From Symsagittifera roscoffensis (lineage: Eukaryota > Xenacoelomorpha > Acoela > Convolutidae), in the NCBI RefSeq assembly GCF_963678635.1, contig NC_087068.1, forward strand, positions 25,151,311-25,215,310: a DNA stretch of 64,000 nt, in the 5' to 3' direction. Every line of letters starts with the position of its first letter. Within the stretch, counting starts at the first letter, position 1. The notes under the pieces are model-generated. The model was not told the DNA's origin. It did not search any database and worked only from the letters and a program-made list of their open reading frames with translations. Below, piece by piece: positions 34,575 to 47,861 of the stretch. A program made the translations under genes and the position numbers.

Positions 34575-35400
34575 TCTTACTGTGTTTTCAAACTTTAATT
34601 GGAGACTATTTTGTTGAAGTATTTGAATATTGTGTTCTCGAATATCTTTGTGGATTTCTTGTCTATACTGTAGTCTATTTAGTGCCCAAATGTGAAGTCG
34701 GCTACTTTCTTGATGTTGTCCAAATAGTGGGCGAGGTGCTACGAAAGTGTTCCAATCTAATCGTAGAGGGGTATTTGCTAATGATTGTTCGTGGTATCTG
34801 AAGCCAAGATTGTTTGGAAAACTAAAGGGGAAAGTGTTGGTGATACTTGACTCATTGATGGTGTTGATGGAAGTGAGAGTGTTTCTGGCAGGGATGATCA
34901 GGTTGTATCAGAAGAAATATCTATTGGTTCATTTAATAAGTTGGGTTCACCTTGGGTATTTGAATGTGTTGTCCAATATGGCAGACGTTCAGTGGATTCT
35001 GGGGGTTAAAAGGATTTTCGCGGATCTGCTTTGATGTTGGGGTTGAAACTAGATAGTCTAATGGGATGTTTGAAGTTCTTTGCTGTGAAGCAAGTGTGGG
35101 AGTATCCGGTAATGTAGTACTAGAAAGTTCTGATGTAGTCGAGGTTGGGGATTGAGGTATGTTAAAATGAACTCTGGGGTTTGAAAATTTCTATTTTTTG
35201 GATGTATATTTTGTCTATTTATTTCAAGTGTATTTTGATTTTGTTCAATATGTCTTACTCGATTGAGATCTTTCTGTTAGATGGGATATAAATTATATGT
35301 TGGTTCGCTTAAAGGTGCTTGGCGATTAACTGGTTCTAATGGATCAGATAATCGATCGTGCGTGTCGTTCTTCAAAAGTGTATGGGTTATCTTGAAAAGA
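34575..35400 (-). pseudogene. Linker ORF, copy D
   Basis: Homologous to 20409-21300. Its 5'-neighbour on the plus strand (left) is the RS-rich Gag end of copy C. The same joint is found at about 44880-44910, which shows that the whole block between the two joints (about 10.3 kb) was duplicated in tandem. Confidence 0.65.
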
Positions 35401-37160
35401 GATGCGTATTGATGTTTGGGGATTTTGGGTAGTAGTAGGTGTTACTGTACTTTCTTGGGAAAACGTTGGTGGGGACTGTTTTGATGGTGGTTGATTAGCA
35501 ATTTTGAAAAAGTGTTTGAGTGTTCAAGTCTTATAGGGAAAATTTGTGCTTATTATGATATTCTTCAATGAAAAGTATTAAAAGAATAGTTGCTAAGACA
35601 AATGTGATTATTGCCTTTTTTATACATTTGCATATTGTCATAATTAGGGATGTCAAACGTGAGGAAAATTATAAACAATTGAAAAATATCTTTTCGACTG
35701 AAAATGGTTCGTATCATTTAAATAGATTTTGTGTTATCGTACCTGCGAATATGGTGAGTGATTTGGGAGAGTTGGAGATATATTTCAAATAGAGAATTTA
35801 AAAAAAAATTGCAAAAAATTATTAAAAGTATTAGTAAAGCTTCGAAAGTTGCAATGAAAAAGAATAGCAAAAATTTAAAATAGAGTAGAAATTTTTGTGA
35901 AAAGATTTGAGATTATTCGTTTAAGAGTATCACCTGTTAGAGAAAGAAGCATTTAAGAAATGATTCGTTTCGTCAAAAATTTTTAAATTTTTTGGGCGAA
36001 ATTCAAGTGTGGTTGGATTATTTATTGATTTTTTGACAAGTGGATTGAGTTGTGTCAAAACTTGTTGGGGGTTTATTTTAAGGTAGTCGGGAAGTCTTCC
36101 TAGTTTTAATTTCTTTTGTTGATCAATTGCGGGTATCTTTGAAATGTTTGTACTTTAAGCCAAATGATTATGGTTCTTTTTTACTTTAGGCTAATTTGCC
36201 ATTTTTGGTTGGAGATTTTTTGAGGTCTGGATTGGGTAAATATTGTTGATATTTGCATTATTTGATAGGAGAGGGTTGTAATATTGAAGTGGTGTTTATT
36301 TTAATTGTCAAGTTTTAGTAAGGTGCTTATTTTTGACCTGTAGGTTGTAAAATTATTATTATGGATATGCCTGGAGATTAATATCTGTCGGCTAATGAGT
36401 TTGTGTTAGAGATATTAAGGTGACAAATTTGAATGTATTCTATTGGCTGAACTTGAACTAGCATTAATCAAGTATGTTTTCAGCATGTTATTACGAAAAT
36501 GTGAAAGTTCAAAAAGATTAAAAAGAATTTTAAAATTAATCAAAATTAAGATTGTTTTTGAAATTCAATTTTCTTTAATATTTTAGATTGTGATATGAAT
36601 GTCTTGTAATTTTTTCGTGGTTGACTTCTAAGTCGTGATGATTCTCTATGTTTGGATTTTTGTTGTTGATCCTGTGGTAAAATTTTTTCTGTCATTTTTC
36701 TATTTCTTCTTTTTTTTTAGGTATTTTTGATTCTGGTGTGTTAGCTGTTTGAGGGGCTACGTTTTTCTGTTGGGTTGTTTTTGATTTTTTTTGTTATTAT
36801 CTGTTTGATTTTGTTCCGTTTGTGGATTATTTTGAACAATTTTTAAACCTGTAAAAGAATATAATTGGGTTGATGCTCGGAGTGCGTATTCGTTTGGATA
36901 AAAAAGGTAAAAGATTGTTACGGTGTTGAACAATTTCTTTTATAGTGGAATCAGTGGGTTTGTATGTTACTTCTGTAGGTTTGTCAATAATTTGATATGC
37001 GTTTTTTTGAAGTGGTTGTAATTCTTTGGGAGATTTCTTTTTGTGTTTTGAAATTGGGTATTAACACAAATGTTCCACTTTTCAATTCTGTGGCTGGCAT
37101 AAAACGTGAAATAATTTGGTTGTTTATATTTTGCCTTTGTAACAATTTCTTTGTTACTTT
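35401..37160 (-). other. Spacer, copy D
   Basis: The part 35401-35840 is shared with 45740-46200 but missing in copy C. It includes a 74-codon plus-strand ORF (35568-35792) identical to 45904-46128, too short to trust. The remainder is the common spacer. Confidence 0.45.
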
Positions 37161-38510
37161 TTGGTAGATTTCATTATGTTTTTATCTCTATTTAAAACCA
37201 TTCGGTATGTGTGCCGGAAGCTAATTATAGAAGTTGTGGATGATGAAAGTGATCTTCATCATGGGTGTGTAATGGTAGATTATAACATATTGAATCTTCA
37301 TTTGGTTGACAATAAACTTGCGTGTTTTTATGGGAATTTGCTGTAAACATAATTTGTTTTCGTGGCTTTTGATTAAAAACCATTTCTTATGATGACATTC
37401 CTAGGGTTGTTGTAATTTGTGAATTATAGGATAAACTGAATGATTTTATATCTGTTGACCATTCAGTATTTCGTGTATCATTTCCAATTAATGATACATC
37501 TAAGGTAGTCTTGTAATGAACGGTTCATACCTTCGACTAATCCGTTTGTCCAAAGTGCATGAGAAGTACGTGCTTTATGTTTAATGTTATATAAGTAGCA
37601 CATTGTGATAATTTCATTATTTATGAATTCTATGCAGTTATCTGTGACTAGTATTTCGGGTAATCCGAATTTAGCAATCCAGTGTTCGTAAAGTGTTGTA
37701 TATGCGTAGTAAACATTACAATGTGGTACTGGGTTGAGTGGTACGTAATGCGTACATGCATCAACAATGACCATAATGTAACAGTTTCCTTCAGAGGATG
37801 GTGAAATCGGTCCTTTTGTGTCAAATGAAATTCTATGATTGAAATATAGACTTTGTCCTTTAAAATCTTGTTTTTGTGCTAACTGTTTTTGATTGGGGTA
37901 AGGTTTATTTAACTGACATATTATGCAATCGTTGCATAATACTTTAATTCAAATTGGTGCATTTGGTAAGTAAAAATTTTGCGTAAAAATTGAGTATGTC
38001 TTTTCTGATCCTGAGTGTCCTTTTGTATTTTGCGTATCGGATACGTTGAATACTATCGACATCATACTTAGCGGGAGACAGGGGACTTTTGAATCAGGTG
38101 TTTGATATTCTAAAATATCTGTGTTCTCATTTATAGTTGTATTGTTAAATTTTGTAAAATAGCCGAGGAGTATTTTAGTTCCTAAAATTGTTTTATCAGC
38201 TTTTGCTAGTTTTGTTTTATATTTGTGCCTTGATTTGAGTTGTCTAATAACAGGGTCAAAATTTTGGTATTTTTAAAATAATTTTAGTGTAATTTTTTCT
38301 GTTGGTGGTAGGAAATTTTTTTCGACTTCTGATTTTGATACGGTAATTGTGTCGAGTGGGTCATGAAGATTAAAAAATTGATTTACTGTGTATTTTAAAT
38401 CATTTGTTGGTGGTCTTGATAAATGTATTTTATCAGTTAAATTTCCTTTTTCTGTTCTATAGGATCTTTTTTGTGTGGTTGTTGGTTTATTTTCTTTTTT
38501 TGAGTTTTAT
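37161..38510 (-). pseudogene. pol: Integrase, copy D
   Basis: 37478-37774 codes for the catalytic core from VIVDACTHYV past VTDNC to NGLVEGMNRSLQ, so the second Asp and the Glu of D-D-35-E are kept. After IIN an extra base shifts the frame. The continuation with GNDTRNTEWS is in the next frame, and GMSS is followed by TAA. Confidence 0.65.
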
Positions 38511-39979
38511 TTTTATTCGACTGAAAATGGTTCGTATCATTTAAATAGATTTTGTGTTATCGTACCTGCAAATGTGGTGAATGATTTGGGAGAGTTGCAG
38601 ATATATTTCGAGTGAAGAATTTAAAAAAATTGCAAAAAATGATGAAAAGTATTACTGAAGCTTCGAAAGTTGCAATGAAAAAGAATAGCAAAAATTTAAA
38701 TAGAGTAGAAATTTTTGTGAAAAGATTTGAGATTATTCGTTTAAGAGTTCACCTGTTAGAGAAAGAAGCATTTAAGAAATGATTCGTTTCGTCAAAAATT
38801 TTTAAAATTTTTGGGCGAAATTCAAGTGTGGTTGGATTATTTATTCATTTTTTGACAAGTGGATTGAGTTGTGTCAAAAATTGTTGGGGGTTTATTTTAA
38901 GGTAGTCGGGAAGTCTTCCTAGTTTTAATTTCTTTTGTTGATCAATTGCGGGTATCTTTGAAATGTTTGTAGTTTAAGCCAAATGATTATGGTTCTTTTT
39001 TACTTTAGGCTAATTTGCCATTTTTGGTTGGAGGTTTTTTGAGGTCTGGATTGGGTAAATATTGTTGATATTTGCATTATTTGATAGGAGAGGGTTGTAA
39101 TATTGAAGTGGTGTTTATTTTAATTGTCAAGTTTTAGTAAGGTGCTTATTTTTGACCTGTAGGTTGTAAAATTATAATTATGGATATGCCTGGAGATTAA
39201 TATCTGTCGGCTAATGAGTTTGTGTTAGAGATATTAAGGTGACAAATTTGAATGTATTCTATTGGCTGAAGTTGAACTAGAATTAATCAAGTATGTTTTC
39301 AGCATGTTATTACGAAAATGTGAAAGTTCAAAAAGATTAAAAAGAATTTTAAAATTAATCAAAATTAAGATTGTTTTTGAAATTCAATTTTCTTTAATAT
39401 TTTAGATTGTGATATGAATGTCTTGTAATTTTTTCGTGGTTGACTTCTAAGTCGTGATGATTCTCTATGTTTAGATTTTTGTTGTTGATCCTGTGGTAAA
39501 ATTTTTTCTGTCATTTTTCTATTTTTTCTTTTTTTTTAGGTATTTTTGATTCTGGTGTGTTAGCTGTTTGAGGGGCTACGTTTTTCTGTTGGATTGTTTT
39601 TGATTTTTTTTGTTATTATCTGTTTGATTTTGTTCCGTTTGTGGAGTATTTTGAACAATTTTTAAACCTGTAAAAGAATATAATTGGGTTGATGCTCGGA
39701 GTGCGTATTCGTTTGGATAAAAAAGGTAAAAGATTGTTACGGTGATGAACAATTTCTTTTATAGTGGAATCAGTGGGTTTGTATGTTACTTCTGTAGGTT
39801 TGTCAATAATTTGATATGCGTTTTTTTGAAGTGGTTGTAATTCTTTGGGAGATTTCTTTTTGTGTTTTGAAATTGGGTATTAACACAAATGTTCCACTTT
39901 TCAATTCTGTGGCTGGCATAAAACGTGAAATAATTTGGTTGTTTATATTTTGCCTTTGTAACAATTTCTTTGTTACTTT

Positions 39980-41330
39980 TTGGTAGATTTCATTATGTTT
40001 TTATCTCTATTTAAAACCATTCGGTATGTGTGCCGGAACCTAATTATAGAAGTTGTGGATGATGAAAGTGATCTTCATCATGGGTGTGTAATGGTAGATT
40101 ATAACATATTGAATCTTCATTTGGTTGACAATAAACTTGCGTGTTTTTATGGGAATTTGCTGTAAACATAATTTGTTTTCGTGGCTTTTGATTAAAAACC
40201 ATTTCTTATGATTACATTCCTAGGTTTGTTGTAATTTGTGAATTATAGGATAAACTGAATGATTTTATATCTGTTGACCATTCAGTATTTCGTGTATCAT
40301 TTCCAATTAATGATACATCTAAGGTAGTCTTGTAATGAACGGTTCATACCTTCGACTAATCCGTTTGTCCAAAGTGCATGAGAAGTACGTGCTTTATGTT
40401 TAATGTTATATAAGTAGCACATTGTGATAATTTCATTATTTATGAATTCTATGCAGTTATCTGTGACTAGTATTTCGGGTAATCCGAATTTAGCAATCCA
40501 GTGTTCGTAAAGTGTTGTATATGCGTAGTAAACATTACAATGTGGTACTGGGTTGAGTGGTACGTAATGCGTACATGCATCAACAATGACCATAATGTAA
40601 CAGTTTCCTTCAGAGGATGGTGAAATCGGTCCTTTTGTGTCAAATAAAATTCTATGATTGAAATATAGACTTTGTCCTTTAAAATCTTGTTTTTGTGCTA
40701 ACTGTTTTTGATTGGGGTAAGGTTTATTTAACTGACATATTATGCAATCGTTGCATAATACTTTAATTCAAATTGGTGCATTTGGTAAGTAAAAATTTTG
40801 GTAAAAATTGATCCTGAGTGCCCTTTTGTATTTTGCCTATCGGATACGTTGAATGCTATCGACATCATACTTAGCGGGAGACAGGGGACTTTTGAATCAG
40901 GTGTTTGATATTCTAAAATATCTGTGTTCTCATTTATAGTTGTATTGTTAAATTTTGTAAAATAGCGGAGGAGTGTTTTAGTTCCTAAAATTGTTTTACC
41001 AGCTTTTGCTAGTTTTGTTTTATATTTGTGCCTTGATTTGAGTTGTCTAATAACAGGGTCAAAATTTTGGTATTTTTTAAATAATTTTAGTGTAATTTTT
41101 TCTGTTGGTGGTAGGAAATTTTTTTCGACTTCTGATTTTGATAGGGTAATTGTGTCGAGTGGGTCATGAAGATTAAAAAATTGATTTACTGTGTATTTTA
41201 AATCATTTGTTGCTGGTCTTGATAAATGTATTTTATCAGTTAAATTTCCTTTTTCTGTTCTATAGGATCTTTTTTGTGTGGTTGTTGGTTTATTTTCTTT
41301 TTTTGAGTTTTATTTTTTATCCAATGAGAA
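39980..41330 (-). pseudogene. pol: Integrase, copy E
   Basis: The tandem twin of copy D. The core at 40297-40593 is the same as 37478-37774 and the same frameshift is present. Upstream, about 25 bp are lost near 40800. Confidence 0.65.
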
Positions 41331-41474
41331 TATGGGATTGGTTTGAATGTGGATATTCCTAATAAATCAACTTCGAAGTGATTATTTTGACAATCTAAAT
41401 AATGGGAAAATATTGCAAATTGTTTTTTTTTGCGATTGATCTATATCGGTTTTTACTGCATATTTACATTCTAA

Positions 41475-41940
41475 TCATGGTGATTTTTCATCTTTTGCTA
41501 GATGAAATTTAATATTTTGTGGTATTTCAACTGTAAATTTTCGTGAAAGTAGTTCAGGTGGTGTCTTTCTACTTAATGTATCTGGTAATGCAAAATTTTT
41601 TCCTGCTGTCCAGACTCTATGTAGGTTTGGGAATTTCATTAGCATTAATTGAAATCTATAAACTCTATGGTTTGGATTTGACTTTCGTGTAAAAAGAAGT
41701 ATAATTGGTTTGTGATCTGTAAATAGAACTGTTGGATGTTTTGATCTAAGTATCAGAAATTCATATTCTGTAAGTGTATATATTATAGCTGTGCATTCTC
41801 TCATGAGAGTAAAGAGTCATTTTTCAGCTTGTTTAAATAAACGAGAGTTTGCTGATATGAGATTCATTTTGTTTGTTCCTTTATGTGATTGTAGTAATGC
41901 TGCGCCGGTGCCAAAATTTGAAGCATCGCACATTGCTTAA
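41475..41940 (-). pseudogene. pol: RNase H, copy E
   Basis: 41475-41804 has MRECTAIIYTLTEYEFL with the catalytic Glu, FTDHKPIILLF and ALPDTLSR. The Asp-containing start (CDASNFG) is to the right in another frame. It ends at the shared TGA. Confidence 0.7.
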
Positions 41941-42102
41941 AATGGTTGATTTGGATCTGGGATTGTATTTGATATTTATTCTGTTAAACGTTTTTTAAAT
42001 TCTTCAAAGCGTGTTTGATGTTCGGCAGTCCATTCAAGGTTATTTTGCTGTCTAAGGATGTTATAGAAGGGTCTTAAGTGTTAGTGAATTTTTTTTACAT
42101 AT

Positions 42103-43060
42103 TTACTTAAAAAAATTCAACATTCCAAGAAATTCTGGGATTTTCTTTTTGTTTGTGGGTGGTTGAAGTTTTTGAATTGCGTCGATGCGTGATCTTAACG
42201 GAGTTATAGCGTTCCTTTCAATATTGTGTCCAAGAAATTTAACGCTTGTTAGGAAAAAATGTGATTTGTCCGGGGCTGCTTTCATGTTTTCATTTTTGAG
42301 TATTTGAAGATATTGTTCTAAAACTGTAAGCATTTCGTCTTTAGTTTGTGATTGTATGAAAACATCGTCTGAATATGTGATTGCATTTTTCTTGAGTATA
42401 AGTGGTCTAAAAATTTAACTCATAAAAGCTGAAAAAGCTGCTGGTCATATGGTTATTCCATAGAACAATCTATTGAATTCATATTGTTGCTTTCCAATAA
42501 CGAATTGTGTTAATCGTCTTGGTTGTTCATCTAATGGCATTTGGTTGTATGCACTATTCATGTCTGCCGTTGTGAAATATCTACTATCTATTTTTGTCAG
42601 GATGACTTGAATTGGTTCAATAGGCCAATTGCATTTAGATTCGTCTACTAGTGAATTGAGATATCTAGCGTCTAGAACTATTTTTAGTGATTCTCCTTTA
42701 GCTAGCATGATCATTGGATTGATAAAGGTGTTACTTTTTGGCTGTTCTTCTTTATTTACTGGGGATACAATTTCGTATTGATCTAAAACGTCAAGTAGTC
42801 TGTTTACTTTATCATGTAAGTGTTTTGGTACTTTGCTTGCTCTTTGTTTTTTGAAAATTGCGTCAGTTTTTAAAGGTAAATGTAGTGGTGAACTAACTTC
42901 TCGAAAATCAAAATTTGATGTTGCATAAACTGTCGGATATTTTAACAGTAGTTTGGCTAAAGTGTCAAATTTTTTTTGTGTTATTTGAGAGTGTTGAAAA
43001 TTAAAGAGTGTGAAATAATCTGTTTTTCTTTTTTCGTTGCTTATTATATTATTTGTTGAT
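42103..43060 (-). pseudogene. pol: Reverse transcriptase, copy E
   Basis: 42445-42714 codes for VLDARYLNSLVDE and TTADMNSAYNQMPLDE. YSDD is coded at 42363-42374. The frame breaks at the shared TGA (42445), at a TAA shortly after it, and near 42100. Confidence 0.7.
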
Positions 43061-43277
43061 AATTCTTCATTAAGAATTGTTGATTGTTAAATGTCTATTA
43101 GTTGTAATATATTATTGACTCTGTTTGCTACTTCGTTTGTGGGTGAAGTTGTAGCATTTGTTTCACAGTATCATAAGAGTCCTAGAGGTAATGTTATTTT
43201 GTATGGTGAATTATTACATACGTGTAGCGAAATGGTATCGGAGTTTGAGTTTTTCATGTTTTTTATGGATGAAAATG

Positions 43278-43900
43278 TTATTCGAAAAATTTATGAATGG
43301 GTCTAATTTCGAGATCTGACATAAAGAATTGTTGTTTGTTTTGATTTTTATCATATTGGTGAACTTGTTTGATTGAAAAGTTATAGATATTTCCTGATAG
43401 TGGCTTCAGGTATTTTCGTTCCTGATTGTAAAAAGGGTAAATTTTGGAAAAAAATCGTGGTTGTATGTTTAATTTTTGAAAGAATGTTAAGGCTGTGTTT
43501 TTCATTCTTGTATACTTGTCTTTTATATGGATTTTGCTATTTAAAATGTTTATTGTGGGAATATATTTAGTTATAAACGGTATGCCAATGATATTGTGTT
43601 TTATATCTGTTATGAGAAATGTTTGTTTAAATGGTTTGTTCAAAATATTGTTTTGTTTCATTGTTCTAGTGGGGACAAGGAAAAGTTGGATTTTTCTATA
43701 AATAATTAATCTTGAGCCTTGTGCTGTTGCTAACTTACTGGCTGTTTCATAGATACTAAGTTTGGATGTAATGTTTTGATTTCATTCCAAGTGGGAATAT
43801 TAATGATATTTGATTCTGCTCCTGAGTCTATTGAAAAATCTATTTCAAGATCTGGTGGTTGAAATTCTTGGTTTCTTGGGCTTTCGATGAGAAATTCGGA
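43278..43900 (-). pseudogene. pol: Aspartic protease, copy E
   Basis: 43278-43661 is the C-terminal half with DIKHNIIGIPFITKY. The DSG region lies upstream at about 43822-43830. Between them the frame is broken at the equivalent of 43745. Confidence 0.65.
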
Positions 43901-43992
43901 TGTCCAACTTTTTTCTCTGGGTTATTCTTTTTGTATATATTGATAAGTGTGGTTTGTACTTGAGCATTGTCCTTCGTGTTTTTCGGGTTTAA

Positions 43993-44874
43993 TTACAGTG
44001 TTAATTTCATTTGTTCTTGTGTAGCTGGTACATTATTGCTAGTAGGTCTAGTGTAATAATCATGAAGAAGTTCCAATTGAGTTTCGTAAATGTGTGACTT
44101 GAAGGGTTGTTCATTTATGATAGGTTCGTAGTCATTTTCAACTATTATCATATTTACTGAGATGTTGTTATCTGTATCACTTTCACTGTCTAATGTTTCA
44201 CAATTAATGTGGTTTATTTGTAATTCAGTAATTTCTATATCATCGAAACCAGGGGGTCCTGAAGTTGTTCCTTCAGTTGTTTGTACTTGGTTAATTTGTC
44301 TTTGATGTGTTGGAGTATTGCTTCTATATCTGTGTTGGAAATCTGGATAACGGTTACTATTCCTATGAGGAGATTGGGAATAATTTCTTTGTTTATTGTT
44401 ATAACTTGAGTTTCTGTTTTGTGAACTGTTTTGTGATCTATTTTGATATATGATTGGGTCTTTGATAATTTCTATTGTAGGGGTTGTTTCTTGATCTGTT
44501 ATTTGGATAATATTGATTTCGATTATTTGAATAGCTTCTATTTCTATTATTTGATTAGTTTCTATTTCTATTGTACGATGAATTTTGTGATCTATCGAAT
44601 AGTGTCTAATCCTAGGGTTTGAATGGGAACTGGTTGCAGATGAAAATTCTCTTCTGATTACATTCGATCGTGAATAGTTATTTCGATATTGATTATGCTG
44701 ACTATTTGATCGACTATATCTATTTTGTAAAAAATTTCGTGAATTTCTTTGTTCTGCTGATCTACCTCTATAACTTAATTGATTTCTCGAATAGTTTGAA
44801 TTATTTGTAAGTTGTTTTCCAGAGCTGTTGTTGCTGTGTATATTTTTATTTGGTAGGTTTTGGTCTTTTTTCAT
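43993..44874 (-). pseudogene. gag: Gag C-terminal RS-rich region, copy E (longest open copy)
   Basis: Open for 293 codons from ATG 44874. The order is a basic Asn/Ser/Arg-rich part, then about 40 residues of IEIE/IQIIEI repeats, then a Tyr/Asn/Arg-rich part, then an acidic stretch (DSESDTDN). Basic Gag tails bind RNA. The Ile/Glu repeats come from a DNA repeat at about 44500-44580. It is cut at the right at the linker joint, so it has no zinc knuckle. Confidence 0.65.
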
Positions 44875-44904
44875 GTACTGGTAGAATGATTTGCTTGGTT
44901 ATTA

Positions 44905-45760
44905 AGTCTTACTGTGATTTCAAACTTTAATTGGAGACTTTTTTGTTGAAGTATTTGAATATTGTGTTCTCAAATATCTTTGTGGATTTCTTGTCTATAC
45001 TGTAGTCTATTTAGTACCCAAATGTGAAGTCGGCTACTTTCTTGATCTGGTCCAAATAGTGGGCGAGGTGCTACGAAAGTGTTCCAATCTAATCGTAGAG
45101 GGGTATTTGTAAATGATTGTTCTTGGTATCTGAAGCCAAGATTGTTTGGAAAAATAAAGGGGAAAGTGTTGGTGATACTTGACTCATTGATGGTTTTGAT
45201 GGAAGTGAGAGTGTTTCTGGTAGGGATGATAAGGTTGTATCAGAAGAAATATCTATTGGTTCATTTAATAAGTTGGGTTCTTCTTGGGTATTTGATTGTG
45301 TTGTCTAATATGGTAGACGTTCAGTGGATTCTGGGGGTTAAAAGGATTTTCGCGGATCTGCTCTGATGTTGGGGTTGAAGCTAGATAGTCTAATGGGATG
45401 CTTGAAGTGCTTTGCTGTGAAGCAAGTGTGGGAGTATCCGGTAATGTAGTACTAGAAAGTTCTGATGTAGTCGAGGTTGGGGATTGAGGTATGTTAAAAC
45501 GAACTCTGGGGGTTTGAAAAATTATATTTCGTCTTGGATGTATAATTTATCTATTTATTTCAAGTGTATTTTGATTTTGACTAATATGTCTCACTCGATT
45601 GAGATCTTTCTGTAAGTTGGGATATAAATTATATGTTGGTTCGCTTAAAGGTGCTTGGCGATTAACTGGCTCTAATGGTTCAGATAATCAATCGTGCGTG
45701 TCGTTCTTTAAATGTGTATGGGTTATCTTGAAAAGAGATAAGTGTTGATGTTTGGGGATT
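44905..45760 (-). pseudogene. Linker ORF, copy F
   Basis: Homologous to the linker copies at 20409, 27371 and 34575. Frames are broken in similar places. Confidence 0.6.
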
Positions 45761-46053
45761 TTGGGTAGTAGTAGGTGTTACTGTACTTTCTTGGGAAAAC
45801 GTTGGTGGGGACTGTTTTGATGGTGGTTGATTAGCAATTTTGAAAAAGTGTTTGAGTGTTCAAGTCTTATAGGGAAAATTTGTGCTTATTATGATATTCT
45901 TCAATGAAAAGTATTAAAAGAATAGTTGCTAAGACAAATGTGATTATTGCCTTTTTTATACATTTGCATATTGTCATAATTAGGGATGTCAAACGTGAGG
46001 AAAATTATAAACAATTGAAAAATATCTTTTCGACTGAAAATGGTTCGTATCAT

Positions 46054-46462
46054 TTAAATAGATTTTGTGTTATCGTACCTGCGAATATGGTGAGTGATTT
46101 GGGAGAGTTGGAGATATATTTCAAATAGAGAATTAAAAAAAAAATTGCAAAAAATTATTAAAAGTATTAGTAAAGCTTCGAAAGTTGCAATGAAAAAGAA
46201 TAGCAAAAATTTAAATAGAGTAGAAATTTTTGTGAAAAGATTTGAGATTATTCGTTTAAGAGTATCACCTGTTAGAGAAAGAAGCATTTAAGAAATGATT
46301 CGTTTCGTCAAAAATTTTTAAAATTTTTGGGCGAAATTCAAGTGTGGTTGGATTATTTATTGATTTTTTGACAAGTGGGTTGAGTTGTGTCAAAAATTGC
46401 TGGGGGTTTATTTTATGGTAGTCGTGAGGTCTTCCTAGTTTTGTTTTCATTTGTTGATCCAT
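46054..46462 (-). other. Two overlapping small ORFs in the spacer, one hydrophobic
   Basis: 46265-46462 (65 codons, ATG) overlaps 46054-46287 (77 codons, ATG). The second has a long hydrophobic run (LLFFFIATFEALLILLIIF) that would span a membrane. In copies C and D the reading frames are not kept, so this may be chance in AT-rich DNA. Confidence 0.25.
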
Positions 46463-47178
46463 TGGGGGTATCTTTTCAATGTTTGTACTTTAGGCCAAAT
46501 GATCATGGGTCTTTTTTACTTTAGGCTAATTTGCCATTTTTGGTTGGATGGTTTTCGAGGTCTGGATTGGGAAAATATTGTTGATCTTTGCATTATTTGA
46601 TAGGGGAGGGTTGTAATATTGAAGTGGTGTTTATTTTAATTGTCAAGTTTTAGTAAGGTGCTTGTTTTTGACCTGTAGGTTGTGAAGTTATAATTATGGA
46701 TATGCCTGGAGATTAATATCTGTCGGCTATTGAGTTTGTGTTAGAGATATTAAGGTGACAAATTTGAATGTATTCTATTGGCTGAATTTGAACTAGAATT
46801 AATCAAGTATGTTTTCAGCATGTTATTACGAAAATGTGAAGGTTCAAAAAGATTAAAAATAATATTAACATAAACCAAAATTAAGGTTGTTTTTGAAATT
46901 CAACTTTCTTTAATATTTTAGATTGTGGTATGAATGTCTTGTAATTTTTTCGTGGTTGACTTCTAAGTCGTGATGTTTCTCTATGTTCGGATTTTTTTTG
47001 TTGATCCTGTGGTAAAATTTTTTCTGTCATTTTTCTAATTTTTCTTTTTTTTTTGAGGTATTTTTGATTCTGGTGTATTAACTGTTTGAGAAGCTATGTT
47101 TTTCTGTTGGATTGTTTTTGACTTTTATTGTTAAAATTTTAATCAAAATTTTTTTAACGGTTTGATTTTGTTCCGTTT

Positions 47179-47858
47179 GTGGATTATTTTGAACATTATG
47201 TTTTTAAGATTTCATTATGTTTTTATCTCTATTTAAAATCCATTCGGTATGTGTGCCGGAAGCTAATTTTAGAAAATGTGGATGATGAAAGTGATCTTCA
47301 TCATGAGTGTGTAATGGTAGATTATAACATTTTGAATCTTTATTTGGTTGACAATAACCTTGTGTATTTTATAGGCATTTGCTATAAACATAATTGGTTT
47401 TCGTGGCTTTTGATTAAAAACCATTTCTTATGATGACATTCCTAGGACCATTCTGTTGATCATTCAGTATTTTGTGTACCATTTCAATTATTGATACATC
47501 TAAAGTAGTTTTGTAATGAACGGTTCATACCTTCGACTAATCCGTTTGTCCAAAGTGCATGAGAAGTACGTGCTTTATGTTTAATGTTATATAAGTAGCA
47601 TAGTGTGATAATTTCATTATTTATGAATTCTATGCAGTTATCTGTGACTAGTATTTCGGGTAATCCGAATTTAGCAATCCAGTGTTCGTAAAGTGTTGTA
47701 TATGCGTAGTAAACATTACAATGTGGTACTGGGTCGAGTTCTACGTAGTGCGTAAATGCATCAACAATGACCATAATGTAAGAGTTTCCTTCAGAGGATG
47801 GTGAAATTGGTCCTTTTGTGTCAATTGAATTTCTATGATTGAAATATAGACTTTGTCC
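47179..47858 (-). pseudogene. pol: Integrase fragment 1 of the array
   Basis: 47484-47774 encodes the catalytic core from MVIVDAFTHYV to the position after the Glu. The N-terminal zinc region is missing because of the joint at 47860. Confidence 0.65.
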
Positions 47859-47861
47859 TTT

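Larger units (their letters stand above)
35695..41336. repeat. Tandem duplication of 2.82 kb (spacer plus integrase)
   Basis: 35695-38517 is repeated head-to-tail at 38518-41336. Features inside are offset by 2819 bp and look nearly identical. The joint at 38511-38520 shares only a few bases (TTTTAT/TTC) with the normal sequence, so it looks like a microhomology junction. Confidence 0.85.

Noticed and set aside
35568-35792. A 74-codon plus-strand ORF, identical at 45904-46128
   Set aside because: Identity reflects recent duplication, not selection. It is missing in copy C and has no recognisable feature.
47179-47433. Plus-strand ORFs repeated through the array (for example 47179-47433, 50631-50861, 53013-53243)
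   Set aside because: They are antisense shadows of the integrase C-terminal region and recur only because the array is repeated.
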